Part shown: positions 43,431 through 53,995 of the stretch, piece after piece
Position numbering within the stretch: position 1 is the stretch's first letter
How the letters are laid out: each line of letters opens with the position of its first letter
Program-made: the position numbers and the translations under genes
The notes under the pieces: generated by a model
Told to the model about the DNA's origin: nothing
Databases searched by the model: none
What the model saw: only the letters and a program-made list of their open reading frames with translations
Assembly: GCA_021186555.1 (NCBI GenBank)
Contig: JAJKFL010000007.1
Span: 31,905,827-31,969,826, forward strand
Direction of reading: 5' to 3'
DNA length: 64,000 bases
DNA from: Reticulitermes speratus
Taxonomy: Eukaryota; Arthropoda; Insecta; Blattodea; Rhinotermitidae

Positions 43431-43914
43431 TCTATCCTAGATAAGGGGGGGGGGTAAGAAAATATCCATTGGATTCGATAGTCTCAGATACCCTACGATG
43501 GTGGGATTATTTTGAACTCCTTAATGATTCTTCGGGCATGGTAAAAGGTGTGAAATAATATTCGTAGTCTAGGGAAGGCCCTGATACTGTGGATTAATGA
43601 AAGAACCGAGGGACAAGCCGAAAAATTAATGAAAAATCAAATAGCGAACTACCTAACCTTTATGTAAGCAAGTAAAACAATTCAAACTAGTTGAGAGAGT
43701 GGCAAACTAACCAACCAATTAATTGCCTGGTTAATTACCCAGGTAAGTTTTTAATTATATGAGTAATTAACAAAGTAAATACTCAACCAATTAAGTAATT
43801 AATTTTAGGCAGCCAATTGCAATAAATTTTATCTTGAAACTTGGGTATAATCCTTCGGAACCCGAAACTGCATCATGCAAAAGACGTTTGCAGTAGTCAT
43901 AGGTACAAATTACG
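43430..43914. other. No recognised feature; G-run at 43445
   Basis: A run of G follows the satellite. Repeated TAATTA-type AT-rich DNA around 43720-43810. No gene. Confidence 0.35.
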
Positions 43915-43915
43915 G

Positions 43916-44205
43916 ACCTGGATAGCTCAGTTGGTACAGTGACTAAGCAACGGGCTGGACAACCGATAAATCATGGTTGGGTTTTTGACAGGGACAGCTT
44001 ATCTCTTCTCCAAAGCGTCCAGACCGGCTCTAGGGCCTACCTCATATTCAAAAAGTACAGCGGGGTTTTCCGGGGGTAAAGCGGCCGGGGCGTTAAAGTA
44101 ACGGCTCACCTCCATGTAACGTCGAGGTGAAGAATGAGTGGAGATGTACCTACATTCGCCTGTATGCCTTCATGCCGTGGACAGAGACAACTTTGACTTA
44201 ACTTT
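43916..44205 (+). mobile_element. SINE-A relative
   Basis: A box CTGGATAGCTCAGTTGGTAC and a decayed B box (ATCATGGTTGGGTTTTTGAC) are followed by GCGTCCAGACCGGCTCTAGG, GGGGGTAAAGCGGCCGGGGC and tail CCTTCATGCCGTGG. Confidence 0.75.
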
Positions 44206-44444
44206 GCTGACTATGCTTGCGTGAGCGTTGGAATAACGAAGCAGGACAATTCAGTGCCAGATCGCGGAATTGACATTAAGGGTTCGAATCTCAGTACCAA
44301 ACTTAATTATCCTGCAATTATAAGGCTTCGGACGTTACATTTTGGAGGTGGATGGTTCGGATCTCGGACAGGACACCATTTATTATGACTAAGGGTTTCT
44401 GTGATTTTCCTCAGCCCCTTCGGAAAAAAATTTCACGACAACTC

Positions 44445-44715
44445 CATGCAGGACAGCCCTTCTTACGACGCCATTAGTTTCTCAGCTAGTCCAGAAATTT
44501 CCCCAACATCTCATGCCTCCGAAATTTCATTACCGTGTTCACAAAATTCCGCCAATTTCTTCCTATCCTGAGCAAGTACAAATCCAGTCCACGCCTTCTC
44601 ATACAATTTCTTGAAGATCCATTTTAATATTATTCTCCCATCTACTCATAGGTCTTCCAAGCGGTCCCTTTCAGTCAGATTTCCCCACCAAAATTGCGAT
44701 AGAACCGTAAATTAT
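44445..44715 (-). mobile_element. LINE 3' end, left member of a divergent pair
   Basis: Minus strand: 3' UTR GTTTCTCAGCTAGTCCAGAA, CATCTCATGCCTCCGAAATT, then coding complement CAATTTCTTCCTATCCTGAG, CTTGAAGATCCATTTTAATA and CTACTCATAGGTCTTCCAAG. Confidence 0.7.
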
Positions 44716-44757
44716 TCTACCACCGTTTTCATTCATATCCCTTTCAATTCCTCATTG

Positions 44758-45082
44758 GTGGGCCGGGCATATAGCACGTATGGGTGAGGGGAGAGGTGCA
44801 TACATGATTGTGGTGGGAAGACCTGAGGGAAGGAGACCACTTGGAAGACCCAGGCGTAGATGGGAGGATAATATTAAAATGGATCTTCAAGAAGTGGGAT
44901 GGGGGGGGCATGGACTGGATTGATATGGCTCAGGATAGGGACAGGTGGCGGGCTGTTGTGAGTGCGGTAATGAACCTTCGGGTTCCATAAAACGCGGTGA
45001 ATTTCTTGACTAGCTGACGACCTGTTAGCTTCTGAAGAAGGACTGTGCTACATGGAGTTGGTTAGTTTAGTTAGTTAGTTAT
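44758..45082 (+). mobile_element. LINE C-terminal codons and 3' end
   Basis: GGTGGGAAGACCTGAGGGAA, then after frame disruption KWIFKKW...[14 protein letters not shown] and [12 protein letters not shown] with stop at 44988-44990. The 3' UTR (ATTTCTTGACTAGCTGACGA, GAAGGACTGTGCTACATGGA) and (TTAG)n tail follow. This shows the true ORF end of the LINE whose 3' ends litter the window. 5' truncated with frameshifts and a G-run insertion. Confidence 0.8.
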
Positions 45083-45460
45083 GGAGTTTCAATTCCTCAT
45101 TTCCCGTCTTTTAATAACTGCACGCTTATTATCCGAATTACTGAAAACGTCGTTAGATAAGCTACAAATAAGCTACAAGTAAGCTGTTGGAGGGGCGAGA
45201 CTGTGCTGGTTAGTCTTACCGCTCGCTGCAACGCGCCCGTGTGTGGAACTGGGAAAGCGAAGTCGTTTACGTAACATAGAGATGACAGGACACGAAGACG
45301 GACGCAGTGTAGCTTCAACCTTGGTTGCCATGGCAACGTCGTAAGTGCACCTTCATGCGCACTTACATAAACGTCTTCTCACGCAATGGACTTTAATGGT
45401 GCAAATTTGCAATCCTGTGGTGAAAGATTTTTTCTTTGTCTTTATGCCTTTCTGCCGTGG

Positions 45461-45747
45461 GCCGCGATAGCTCAGTCGGTATAGCGACTGGCTACGGGCT
45501 GGACGGTCCGGGGATCGAATCCCGGTGGGGGCGAGATTTTTCCGCACCCGTCCAGACCGGCCGTAGGGCCTACCCAGCCTCTTATACAATCGGTACCGGG
45601 TATCTTCCCTGGGGTAAAGCGGCCGGGGCGTGGAGTTGACCACCCACCCTCATCTAGCGCCGAGGTTAAAGAAAGAGTAGAGCTATACCTGTACTCCCCC
45701 TCTGGGCCTTTATGGCCTGTTCTAGGGATAACGTTAACTTTTTACCT
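45461..45747 (+). mobile_element. tRNA-derived SINE-A with perfect target duplication
   Basis: GCCGCGATAGCTCAGTCGGT, GGGATCGAATCCCGG, CGTCCAGACCGGCCGTAGGG, CGGGGCGTGGAGTTGACC, tail AACTTTTTACC. Flanked by identical 16-bp TTTATGCCTTTCTGCC at 45441-45456 and 45748-45763, the mark of LINE-driven insertion. The youngest-looking SINE in the window. Confidence 0.92.
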
Positions 45748-45763
45748 TTTATGCCTTTCTGCC

Positions 45764-46255
45764 TTCTTTTCTTTCTATATTTACTCTTTTCTTTTCTTTT
45801 TTTCCTTCTTTGTTCCTCTTCCTTTTTGTTTATATCATTCTAACTCTATTTTATACGATTAGACATGAGAAGGAGTGAAGAAATGTAAGTGGTAACGTTT
45901 TCACACGAAAATTGGGTGTTTTGGTGAGAAATATAGGGACTTTTACGTTAGTAGTTTGGCCAGGCTGTTTGCCCTAAACCAGCCAAGTCCAGTTAGTCTA
46001 GTTCTCCGAAGATATCTCCGTATTACGTAATTTCCTGTCGGAAGCCAATTACCAACTTGTGATGTATATGTACAACGCTGCGAGTTAATCGCTGGAATAC
46101 ATTTATTTTATTCCGTAAGAATTACTTTGACCTTAATTCAAATAAAGGAAACATCAACTTCTTCGCTTCTTCGAGTAGATTGTTACTTTAGAATCTGTTT
46201 ACTGCGCGGTACGAATTGGATCTTTAAATACAGTTCCAGTTAGTATTAGTCCTAA
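45764..46255. other. No recognised gene; pyrimidine-rich patch, satellite scrap
   Basis: 45765-45835 is TTTCTTTT-rich. 46195-46215 (CTGTTTACTGCGCGGTACGA) is a scrap of the 114-bp satellite unit, isolated here. Confidence 0.45.
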
Positions 46256-46257
46256 GA

Positions 46258-47760
46258 ACCATGTCACTTCGGAGGCGCGGGCTCGATTGCAGGCCAGGCC
46301 ATGTGGGATTTGTGGTGGACAAAGTAGCACTCGGACAGGTTTTTATCCGAATACTTCGGTTTTTCCCTGTCATTATCATTCCACCAATACTCCATACTCA
46401 TCTTCATGTACGTGGTCCTCTTACCAGAAGTACAAATGGGCGAAGCCTGGGAGCCTTCCAAAAAAATGCTATTTCGGATATCGGCAAACATTGGACACAA
46501 AAGTAGTTTCAAATTAAAGAATAGGTTTTAATTACTCCTTGTCATGGCTCAGGCGGTTAATCGCTAGTCTGTCTCCGCGGAGGCCTGGCTTTGATCCCAG
46601 TCTAGTCCGTGTGAGATTTTTGGTTGGCAGAGTGGCTCTGGGAGGAGGTTTTCTCCAAGTACTTGGGTTTTATCCTATCAGTATCATTCCACCAATGCTC
46701 CATACTCATCTTCATCTACATTTTGCTCTTTCTAGAAAAACAAGAGGGCGAAGCCTGGGAAACTTCCGAAAATAATCCTGTTTCGGAAATCGGACAGCAT
46801 TGGATATAAAAGTATTTTCACTTTTTGTATATGTCTTTACTCGACTGTGCCATGGCTCAGGCGGTTAGTCACTTGTCTCTCACGGCGGAGGCCTGGGTTC
46901 GACCCCAGTCTAGTCTATGTGAGATTTTGTTGTGGGCAGAGTGGCAGTTGGACACGTATTTCTTCGAATACTCGAGTTTTCCCCTGTCAGTATAATTCCA
47001 CCAATGCTCCATACTCATCTTCATCTACATTTTGCTCTTTCTAGAAAAACAAGAGGGCGAAGCCTGGGAAACTTCCGAAAATAATCCTCTTTCGGAAATC
47101 GGACAGCATTGGATAGAAAAGTATTTTCACTTTTTGTATAAGTCTTTACTCGACCGTGTTATGACTCAGGCGGTTAGTCACTTGTCTCTCACGGCGGAGG
47201 CCTGGGTTCGACCCCAGTCTAGTCTATGTGAGATTTTGTTGTGGGCAGAGTGGCAATTGGACACGTATTTCTTCGAATACTCGAGTTGTCCCCTGTCAGT
47301 ATAATTCCACCAATGCTCCATACTCATCTTCATCTACATTTTGCTCTTTCCAGAAAAACAAGAGGGCGAAGCCTGAGAAACTTCCGAAAATAATCCTGTT
47401 TCGGAAATCGGACAGCATTGGATATAAAAGTATTTTCACTTTTTGTATAAGTCTTTACTCGACCGTGTTATGACTCAGGCGGTTAGTCACTTGTCTCTCA
47501 CGGCGGAGGCCTGGGTTCGACCCCAGTCTAGTCTATGTGAGATTTTGTTGTGGGCAGAGTGGCAATTGGACACGTATTTCTTCGAATACTCGGGATTTCC
47601 CTTATCATCATTCCACCACTGCTCCATACTCATCTTCCTCTACACGTTGCTCTTACTAGAAGGAAAAACGGGCGAATTCTGGGAAATTTCCACAAAGCAA
47701 CACGCTTTCAGGAACCTAGGAGTGTTAGATAGAAAAGTATTTCCACTTTATTGGCATCTA
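46258..47760 (+). repeat. Tandem array of five SINE-C copies, about 300-bp period
   Basis: Five SINE-C copies in the same orientation (starts near 46258, 46540, 46848, 47155, 47463). Copies 2-4 share ATGACTCAGGCGGTTAGTCA, GGTTCGACCCCAGTCTAGTC, TTCCACCAATGCTCCATACT and AAACAAGAGGGCGAAGCCTG almost base for base, including the spacer CACTTTTTGTATAAGTCTTT, so they grew by duplication, not separate insertion. The first and last are more diverged. Frames of up to 111 residues are SINE sequence. Confidence 0.85.
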
Positions 47761-47837
47761 CTGAGGACTGGCTGTTGAATGCTTTAAAATGTTAAAGCGT
47801 GTAAGAGACACATACAATTTTGAACGTTAAGAAAACC

Positions 47838-47932
47838 TGGAGCTATACGTCCGCTGCCCCATACGTCTTCACGGTGTGGTGCTTATTTAATTAAGCCTAG
47901 GTACAAATCTACCTTTGCTTTACCTCTGAAAG
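47838..47932 (+). mobile_element. SINE-A relative, tail only
   Basis: GGAGCTATACGTCCGCTGCC, CATACGTCTTCACGGTGTGG and tail CTACCTTTGCTTTACCT. Confidence 0.5.
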
Positions 47933-47934
47933 TA

Positions 47935-48515
47935 ATTAGTACAGTATCAATTCATTAACACGATAGCAGTTAATTAGCTACGAAACACGAAAGTAATGCC
48001 CAGACTGGCACTCTAGCAGGACTTTGTTTCTATCTACCTACGCTGTGGCTTGGATCGCAAAGTCAGAAGTAAATTTGTACCTAAAATAGTGTATCTACGA
48101 GTTTTACGGGCCTGCAGCATGGAATAAACACCCAGCTCACTCATTGAATTTCCTTCGATACAAATAGCTATCAGTAGTCGATAGAAAATTTTCTCCAATA
48201 GGTTGCTGCAATACCGACTCAGACCAAAGCACTTGTTTCGAAACAGACTTTCCAGTTGCATCTTATACACCTTAATACACGTGCTTTATAAGGGCAGGTT
48301 CAGTCGAGCGTTTTCTAATTTGTCCTTTAAATGCTAGAAATAAAATTTACTCGTTTAAAATACATTTCCCGTAGTCTCCGCTAGGGGCGCAGGCAGCGAC
48401 GTGCAAGATGGCGCACTTGCATTATCTTGAGATTTTGACATTTAATAAAAATTTTAAAAATTCATATCTTTTAATCTAAGGATTAATCCTTCTTCTTCTT
48501 TTATCCTTATCTTTT
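47935..48515. other. No recognised gene
   Basis: Unclassified; a 78-residue minus frame at 48034-48270 has no recognisable features. Confidence 0.35.
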
Positions 48516-48519
48516 TTTC

Positions 48520-49014
48520 TTCTTCTATGGCTCGACAGCCCGCATCGGGCCCTGACCTCTTCAATATTTAGCCTCCACATATTTCTATCACTTGACAGTT
48601 CCCTCCATCGGGCCCTGACCTCTTCAATATTTAGCCTCCACATATTTCTATCACTTGACAGTTCCCTCCATCGGGCCCTGACCTCTTCAATATTTAGCCT
48701 CCACATATTTCTATCACTTGACAGTTCCCTCCATCGGGCCCTGACCTCTTCAATATTTAGCCTCCACATATTTCTATCACTTGACAGTTCCCTCCATCGG
48801 GCCCTGACCTCTTCAATATTTAGCCTCCACATATTCCTATCACTTGACAGTTCCCTCCATCGGGCCCTGACCTCTTCAATATTTAGCCTCCACATATTCC
48901 TATCACTTGACAGTTCCCTCCATCGGGCCCTGACCTCTTCAATATTTAGCCTCCACATATTCCTATCACTTGACAGTTCCCTCCATCGGGCACTGACCTC
49001 TCACTATTTAGCCT
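48520..49014 (-). repeat. 63-bp satellite, seven copies
   Basis: Unit CATCGGGCCCTGACCTCTTC, AATATTTAGCCTCCACATAT, TTCTATCACTTGACAGTTCC, CTC: 63 bp (21 codons), so the minus frame stays open (MWRLNIEEVRARWRELSSDRN repeated). The flank TGGCTCGACAGCCCGCATCG at 48531 resembles a SINE-B tail start. No evidence of a real protein. Confidence 0.88.
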
Positions 49015-49497
49015 CCACATATCCCTATCACTTGACAGTTCCCTCCACATATCCCTATCACTTGACAGTTCCCTCCATATATCCCTATCACTTGACAGTT
49101 CCCTCCACATATCCCTATCACTTGACAGTTCCCTCCACATATCCCTATCACTTGACAGTTCCCTCCATATATCCCTATCACTTGACAGTTCCCTCCACAT
49201 ATCCCTATCACTTGACAGTTCCCTCCACATATCCCTATCACTTGACAGTTCCCTCCACATATCCTTATCATTTGACAGTTCCCTCCACATATCCCTATCA
49301 CTTGACAGTTCCCTCCACATATCCCTATCACTTGACAGTTCCCTCCACATATCCCTATCACTTGACAGTTCCCTCCACATATCCCTATCACTTGACAGTT
49401 CCCTCCACATATCCCTATCACTTGACAGTTCCCTCCACATATCCCTATCACTTGACAGTTCCCTCCACATATCCCTATCACTTGACAGTTCCCTCCA
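49010..49497 (-). repeat. 30-bp satellite, about 16 copies, a sub-piece of the 63-bp unit
   Basis: Unit ACATATCCCTATCACTTGAC plus AGTTCCCTCC, 30 bp, continuing directly from the 63-bp array. Every 30-bp unit equals the second half of the 63-bp unit, so the arrays are nested in origin. All frames on both strands are open because 30 is divisible by three. Confidence 0.9.
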
Positions 49498-49709
49498 TCC
49501 TCTTTTATTCCACCGTTTTATAGCGCCTAATCCGTCAATATCAGAAGCTCTTTTGGAATTTTCTCAAAAACACATTTTCTTACGGAGTTGGGAATATTAG
49601 CCACACTTGCAAACTTCCTCCTTTTCCTCGGCTTGGGGCCAGGTACAAATTAACAACTGAGACCTAGACGGAGTTCTCAGTATTAAGTATTTTAATTAAA
49701 TTACAGCTC

Positions 49710-49895
49710 TTTTTTTTTAATGGCTTGACAGCCCCTTGGGGGCCTAGGCCGCCTCATTTTTCGAGGCTTCACGATCACACTCAGACACACCACACTCGGT
49801 AGGACTCCTCTGGACGAGGGACCAGCTCGTCGCAGAGACCTCTACCTGACAACACACAACACTCACAACAGACAGACATCCATGGTGCTGGCAGG
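49710..49895 (-). mobile_element. SINE-B cut at its B box
   Basis: Tail TGGCTTGACAGCCCCTTGGG, body ACACCACACTCGGTAGGACT, CACTCACAACAGACAGACAT, then CCATGGTGCTGGCAGGAC and a T-run where GGATTCGAACCC should follow. Its tRNA head is absent and the next SINE tail begins at once. Confidence 0.8.
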
Positions 49896-50248
49896 ACTTT
49901 TTTTTTTGTCTGTCCGGGGGTTTTCCCCTTTGATCCATTTTTGTGTTGTTTAAATCCTTTTTCGTCCTTCATGTCACTTTACGTTCCATATTACCGTCCT
50001 TACAACAAACACAACACAAACATCCATGGCGGTGGGATTTTTTTTAACGAATTCCTGTGTTTTCCCTTTGATCCATTTTTGTTCTGTATTAATCCTTTTT
50101 TGTCCTTTCATGTCACTTACGGTCCACAACCGTCTTTTTACAACACAACACAAACATCCATGCCCCCGGTTGGATTTGAACCCACGATCCTAGTAAGCGA
50201 GCGGCCGAAGACCCACGCCTTAGACTGCACGGCTACTGGGATCGGCTA
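49893..50248 (-). mobile_element. SINE-B chain, two tail units and one head
   Basis: Two consecutive tails (TTTTCCCCTTTGATCCATTT, CGTCCTTCATGTCACTTTAC, ACAACACAAACATCCATG). The first ends at GGCGGTGGGATT followed by T-run. Only the second runs on through GGTTGGATTTGAACCCACGA to the head complement CACGGCTACTGGGATCGG at 50245. With 49710-49895 this gives three tails for one head. Confidence 0.75.
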
Positions 50249-50249
50249 A

Positions 50250-50520
50250 TGACAGTTCTGTTACTGTCTCTTCCAACACCGATCATTAACATATCTTGTC
50301 GCTTTAAGTAGAGGTAATGTGCACAAGCTCGCAAAATATCCTGCCAGCTTGCTTGTTCTAGGAGTATTTGTGTGCCACTGTCATTTACGGATATCTGAAG
50401 AAATTCTGGAGGCTTTAAGCAGTGGAAATTCTAAGTCGCCACAACATTGTGTATATAGAAGTAATCGAGTCTGAAAAGTTGCCATAGAAAATAATATCCT
50501 TGTAATCGTGAAATTTTTTT
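50250..50520. other. No recognised feature
   Basis: Unclassified sequence between SINE copies. Confidence 0.3.
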
Positions 50521-50521
50521 T

Positions 50522-50768
50522 TGGGTGAAGGGCCCCGCAGCAGATGCTACGGACGCACCGTAGCCTTGAGGCTTATTGTGCAACCCTGTGATGAAGATGA
50601 TTATTTTTTTTTTCGTTTTTACGTGTAATGGAGCACCGGTGGAATGAAATTGACAGGGGGAAAACCGAAGTACTAGGGGGAAAAACCTTTCCCAGTGCCA
50701 CTTTGTCCACCACAAATCTCACATGGACTGAACCGGGATCGAACCCGGGCCTCCGCGGCATGGCACGT
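50522..50768 (-). mobile_element. tRNA-derived SINE-C
   Basis: Tail GGGTGAAGGGCCCCGCAGCA, GCTACGGACGCACCGTAGCC; body ACCGGTGGAATGAAATTGAC, GTGCCACTTTGTCCACCACA; head GGGATCGAACCCGGGCCTCC and GCCATGC-like A box. It is near full length. Confidence 0.85.
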
Positions 50769-50769
50769 C

Positions 50770-51285
50770 CAATCGTGAATTACTTTTAATTTATTAGGAA
50801 AGTAATATGTACATGAAAAATGTAAAAATAATATTGTCCAACTATATGAACTATATTTTGGAGAAAATTTCATTAAAATAAACCACAGTGTCGACTATAT
50901 TATTCGAGCATTCGACACACAAACACCAGTCTTCCTATTAACGGTGCTATTTACATTTATTATGATAATCTGTTTGTAAATTTGTTTGCATATCGGGAGC
51001 CATGCTTGGTAAACGTCAGGTGAGAGGGAGGAACGTGTGTCATATCTATTCATCGTCCGCAGGTCGGCCATGTATTCCGCAGTGTAGCCTACTACTATGG
51101 CTAGTCTACTTTAAACGTCGAAAACTTCCAAGAAGTAGTTTTAGTGTCCAGATTTTTTGTGTTCTGACAAATGAAATGAATCTGTGTTCCTTACGTAAAT
51201 GACCCAGTGAAATATATCTGTTGGTTTACTGTTACATGTGGTCATCTACCAGGTGGTCAACATAAAATTAACTTGCACACTGTTG
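50770..51285. other. No recognised gene
   Basis: AT-rich; a 66-residue frame at 51002-51202 is unrecognised. Confidence 0.35.
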
Positions 51286-51286
51286 A

Positions 51287-51690
51287 CACCGTGCATCTTC
51301 GTCATATTAAATTAAGTTAGAAACCAACCGATGCACACTCCACCGTAGTACTCCTCACCGCACAACACGTAGTACACTCCGCTCCACGAAAAAACATTTC
51401 ATATGCTTTTAATACCACACGCCAGCAGTTCCACAATTCTACCAACTACAGTGCTTTTATAATTTTACAATTTTTAGCGAATCTTTTGACAAGATTTTAA
51501 CTTAAGTGCAGATAGAATATTTTAAATCATGTGTTGAAGTGACTGTAGCTTTTAGCAAGAAACCCCCCTGACGATGATCCTAGGATCGAAACACGTGTAG
51601 GGGTACAATTTTAACAATTTTGTAATAAAGCTACTTAAAAAGTGGTTTTAGTGTGCATCGGTTGGTTTATAACTTAATTTAATATAAAAT
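51287..51690 (+). mobile_element. Penelope-like element with plus-strand hammerhead
   Basis: Box ACACCGTGCATCTTCGTC (51289), terminal repeat ATTAAATTAAGTTAGAAACC with AACCGATGCACAC, inverted at 51651-51690 (GTGTGCATCGGTTGGTTTAT). The hammerhead at 51563-51604 sits near the box-free end. The interior has no coding sequence. The closest relative is the 59967-60465 element. Confidence 0.8.
51563..51604 (+). ncRNA. Type I hammerhead ribozyme motif, well formed
   Basis: Stem I CCCC/GGGG, CUGACGA, U, stem II GAUCC/GGAUC with loop UA, GAAA, palindromic stem III CACGUG, UA and then GGGG. All core positions are canonical. Confidence 0.87.
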
Positions 51691-51894
51691 TAACTTGTCC
51701 ACATAATATTAAGTTGTCACTTTTTATAGCCTATGTGTTCCTCCGAAACGACGCTTACCTAATATTCTACACGGCGTAACATTTCAGAAGATCGTAGTCT
51801 TAATTTCACTTTCGTGTGAACCTCAAATCTTATTTATTTAATAATTTATTTGCTTATAATTAAATATGGAGGAATGATAATTGCGGGTCAAGTG

Positions 51895-52168
51895 GAACGT
51901 AAGAGGGAGATGAGAGGTCCATAGAGGTTTTTGGTGGGGAAAGAGGTGACAAAGAGCTCATTTGGAAGACCTAGACACAGAAGGCATAATGTTAAAATAG
52001 ATCTTCAAGAAATAGGATGGGGGCGTGGATTGTTTCGGTATGGCACAGGATAGGGACAAATGGCCGTCAGAGGGTTAAGAAAAGTCTGGCTTCAAAGATT
52101 CAGGGAATTTCTTGACTAGCTGAGGAACTATTAGCTTCTCTAGAAGGACTCTGCTCCATACAGGTGGT
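51895..52168 (+). mobile_element. LINE C-terminal region and 3' end
   Basis: AAGTGGAACGTAAGAGGGAG, GGTGGGGAAAGAGGTGACAA, GGAAGACCTAGACACAGAAG, TAGATCTTCAAGAAATAGGA, GGCACAGGATAGGGACAAAT, then AATTTCTTGACTAGCTGAGG and GAAGGACTCTGCTCCATA. Diverged copy of the VMNLRVP LINE; the stop region is damaged. Confidence 0.7.
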
Positions 52169-52189
52169 TATGTTTTTATTCAGTTACTA

Positions 52190-52295
52190 CATATTCTTTG
52201 CAGTCCGTGTGAAGATTTTAGGGGGCGACGTGGCACTAGGAGATGTTTTCCTGCGAGCACTTCGGTTTTCCCCTATCAATTATCATTCCCCTGCT
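52190..52295 (+). mobile_element. SINE-C fragment
   Basis: GTCCGTGTGAAGATTTTAGG, GTGGCACTAGGAGATGTTTT and CACTTCGGTTTTCCCCTATC; body only. Confidence 0.55.
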
Positions 52296-52607
52296 TGTGC
52301 AAATTCATTTGTCTATCGTCTGTGGCTCGAGCAGCAGCTCCTCAGGGGCACTTCCCACCAACAAGAATAAATAAATAAGTAATATGTACTTAGTTATTTA
52401 CTTACATATTTCTTTGACAATTTTTTTCACCGACATATTTTGCGTCTACGTCTATTTACTATGTTAGTTGCTTATTTAACTACTTTCTTATTTCTTGCCG
52501 GTGTTTACATGCTCATTTGCGTATTTATTTGGCCGTTCCATTCTCGGTTCGGCGAGCAAGTCTCTGCATCATAACGAGCGGAACTTATTGTACTAAACAG
52601 TGGGCAA

Positions 52608-52683
52608 GTCACAACAGTCAGTCCAACAAAATGCACTGTATTGTTCTGAGCAATACAGTGCATTTTGTTGGACTGACTGTTGT
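52608..52683. repeat. Perfect short palindrome next to the 48-bp satellite
   Basis: TCACAACAGTCAGTCCAACA, AAATGCACTGTATTG pairs with its complement across a six-base loop (TTCTGA). 35-bp arms. The AACAAAATGCACTG segment resembles the AACAAATGCAC terminal motif of the hammerhead elements, possibly by chance. Confidence 0.75.
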
Positions 52684-52723
52684 GAATTATCATCGACAAT
52701 GAACGGAATGAGCAATATAAAAC

Positions 52724-53210
52724 AGCGAACAACATTTGGCTTAGTGCCGAACGGAACATATTCTACAGCACAGCGAACAACATTTTGCTTAGTGCCAAAA
52801 GGAACCTGCTCTACAGCACAGCGAACAACATTTTGCTTTGTGCCGGACGGAACATGTTCTACAGAACAACGAACAACATTTTGCTTTGTGCCGAACGGAA
52901 CATGTTCTATAGAACAACGAACAACGTTTTGCTTTGTGCCGAACGGAACATGTTCTACAGAACAACGAACAACATTTTGCTTTGTGCCGAACGGAACATG
53001 TTCTACAGAACAACGAACAAAATTTGGCTTTGTGCCGAACGGAACCTGTTCTACAGCACAGCGAACAACACTTGGCTTAGTGCCGGACGGAACCTGTTCT
53101 ACAGCACAACGAACAACATTTGGCTTAGTGCCGGACGGAATATGTTCTACAGCACAGCGAAAAACATTGGGCTTAATGCCGAATGGAACCTGTTCTACAG
53201 CACAACGACA
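52724..53210. repeat. 48-bp satellite, about 10 copies, open on both strands
   Basis: Unit GCGAACAACATTTTGCTTTG, TGCCGAACGGAACATGTTCT, ACAGCACA, 48 bp, so the frame persists. The minus frame 52593-53378 (261 residues) repeats the 16-residue VRCAVEQVPFGTKPNV and has a non-repeat start MAFAILEDPYKRLEERGKYC. The plus frame (228 residues) repeats too. Both frames being open suggests codon-length periodicity, not a gene. The minus start could be tested for transcription. Confidence 0.85.
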
Positions 53211-53399
53211 AAGGATTCCTTTCTTCATGCAGGTGCGACACGCTAACCTCTCTCTGCCACTGAATATTATAACACTAGAGACGTGACACTCGGTTTGGAA
53301 TATGCAAATTTTCCGTAGACAGTACTTGCCACGTTCCTCTAGTCTTTTGTACGGATCTTCAAGTATTGCAAAAGCCATTCTATTGTTTTATGCATTCCA

Positions 53400-53515
53400 A
53401 TTGTGGTACCTACTGGGCGTTGAAATGAACCTTCTTGCCTTAACATGGAGTTGAGAATTTCTTGAACGACTCAGCTACTTTTAGCTCCCAAAGAAATGTT
53501 CTCTTCCTTGGCTTT
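53400..53515 (+). mobile_element. LINE 3' end relic
   Basis: TTGAAATGAACCTTCTTGCC, GAGAATTTCTTGAACGACTC, AGCTACTTTTAGCTCCCAAA. Strongly diverged form of the LINE 3' end. Confidence 0.45.
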
Positions 53516-53519
53516 AGAA

Positions 53520-53990
53520 AGATTTTTCTTCGCAGAGACAAGTCTTGTTGTCAGCAGTGCTTGTTGTAAGCAATGGGCCTGCATTGCATCCAGAATAAAT
53601 TGCTTGTTCGTTGTTAGCTACATCGTAAAATATCCCCATACATCGTAGGACTATAGAAAACATAACACTACACTCCTACAATTATACACATTCATCGTGT
53701 TGTGCTGAAATACAAATGAATAAAAATCATACTCATAAAATTTATTTAAGTTCTTGCCAACAGGAAGAAATAAAACCATAGAGAACACTGAGAAATGGAG
53801 AAGGTACAAACAATTGCAAACAATAGAGTGAAATACAGTAAGACTGAAAAATGTCGACACGCCATGTACAAAACAAAGCATAATGGAAATAAGGAACGAA
53901 AAATGACACTACGTAATGTGGCAATGAAGGTTGAATACCGTCAGAGTGTTGAAACATAATATCGTAGATTGTATTAGTTGCAGAAGCACG
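53520..53990. other. No recognised feature; intron-like DNA
   Basis: AT-rich sequence downstream (minus strand) of the candidate exon. No repeat family found. Confidence 0.35.
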
Positions 53991-53995
53991 TGTAC

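Noticed and set aside
48476-49523. 160- to 174-residue frames with MWRELSSDRD repeats
   Set aside because: 63- and 30-bp periods keep several frames open on both strands; periodic artefact.
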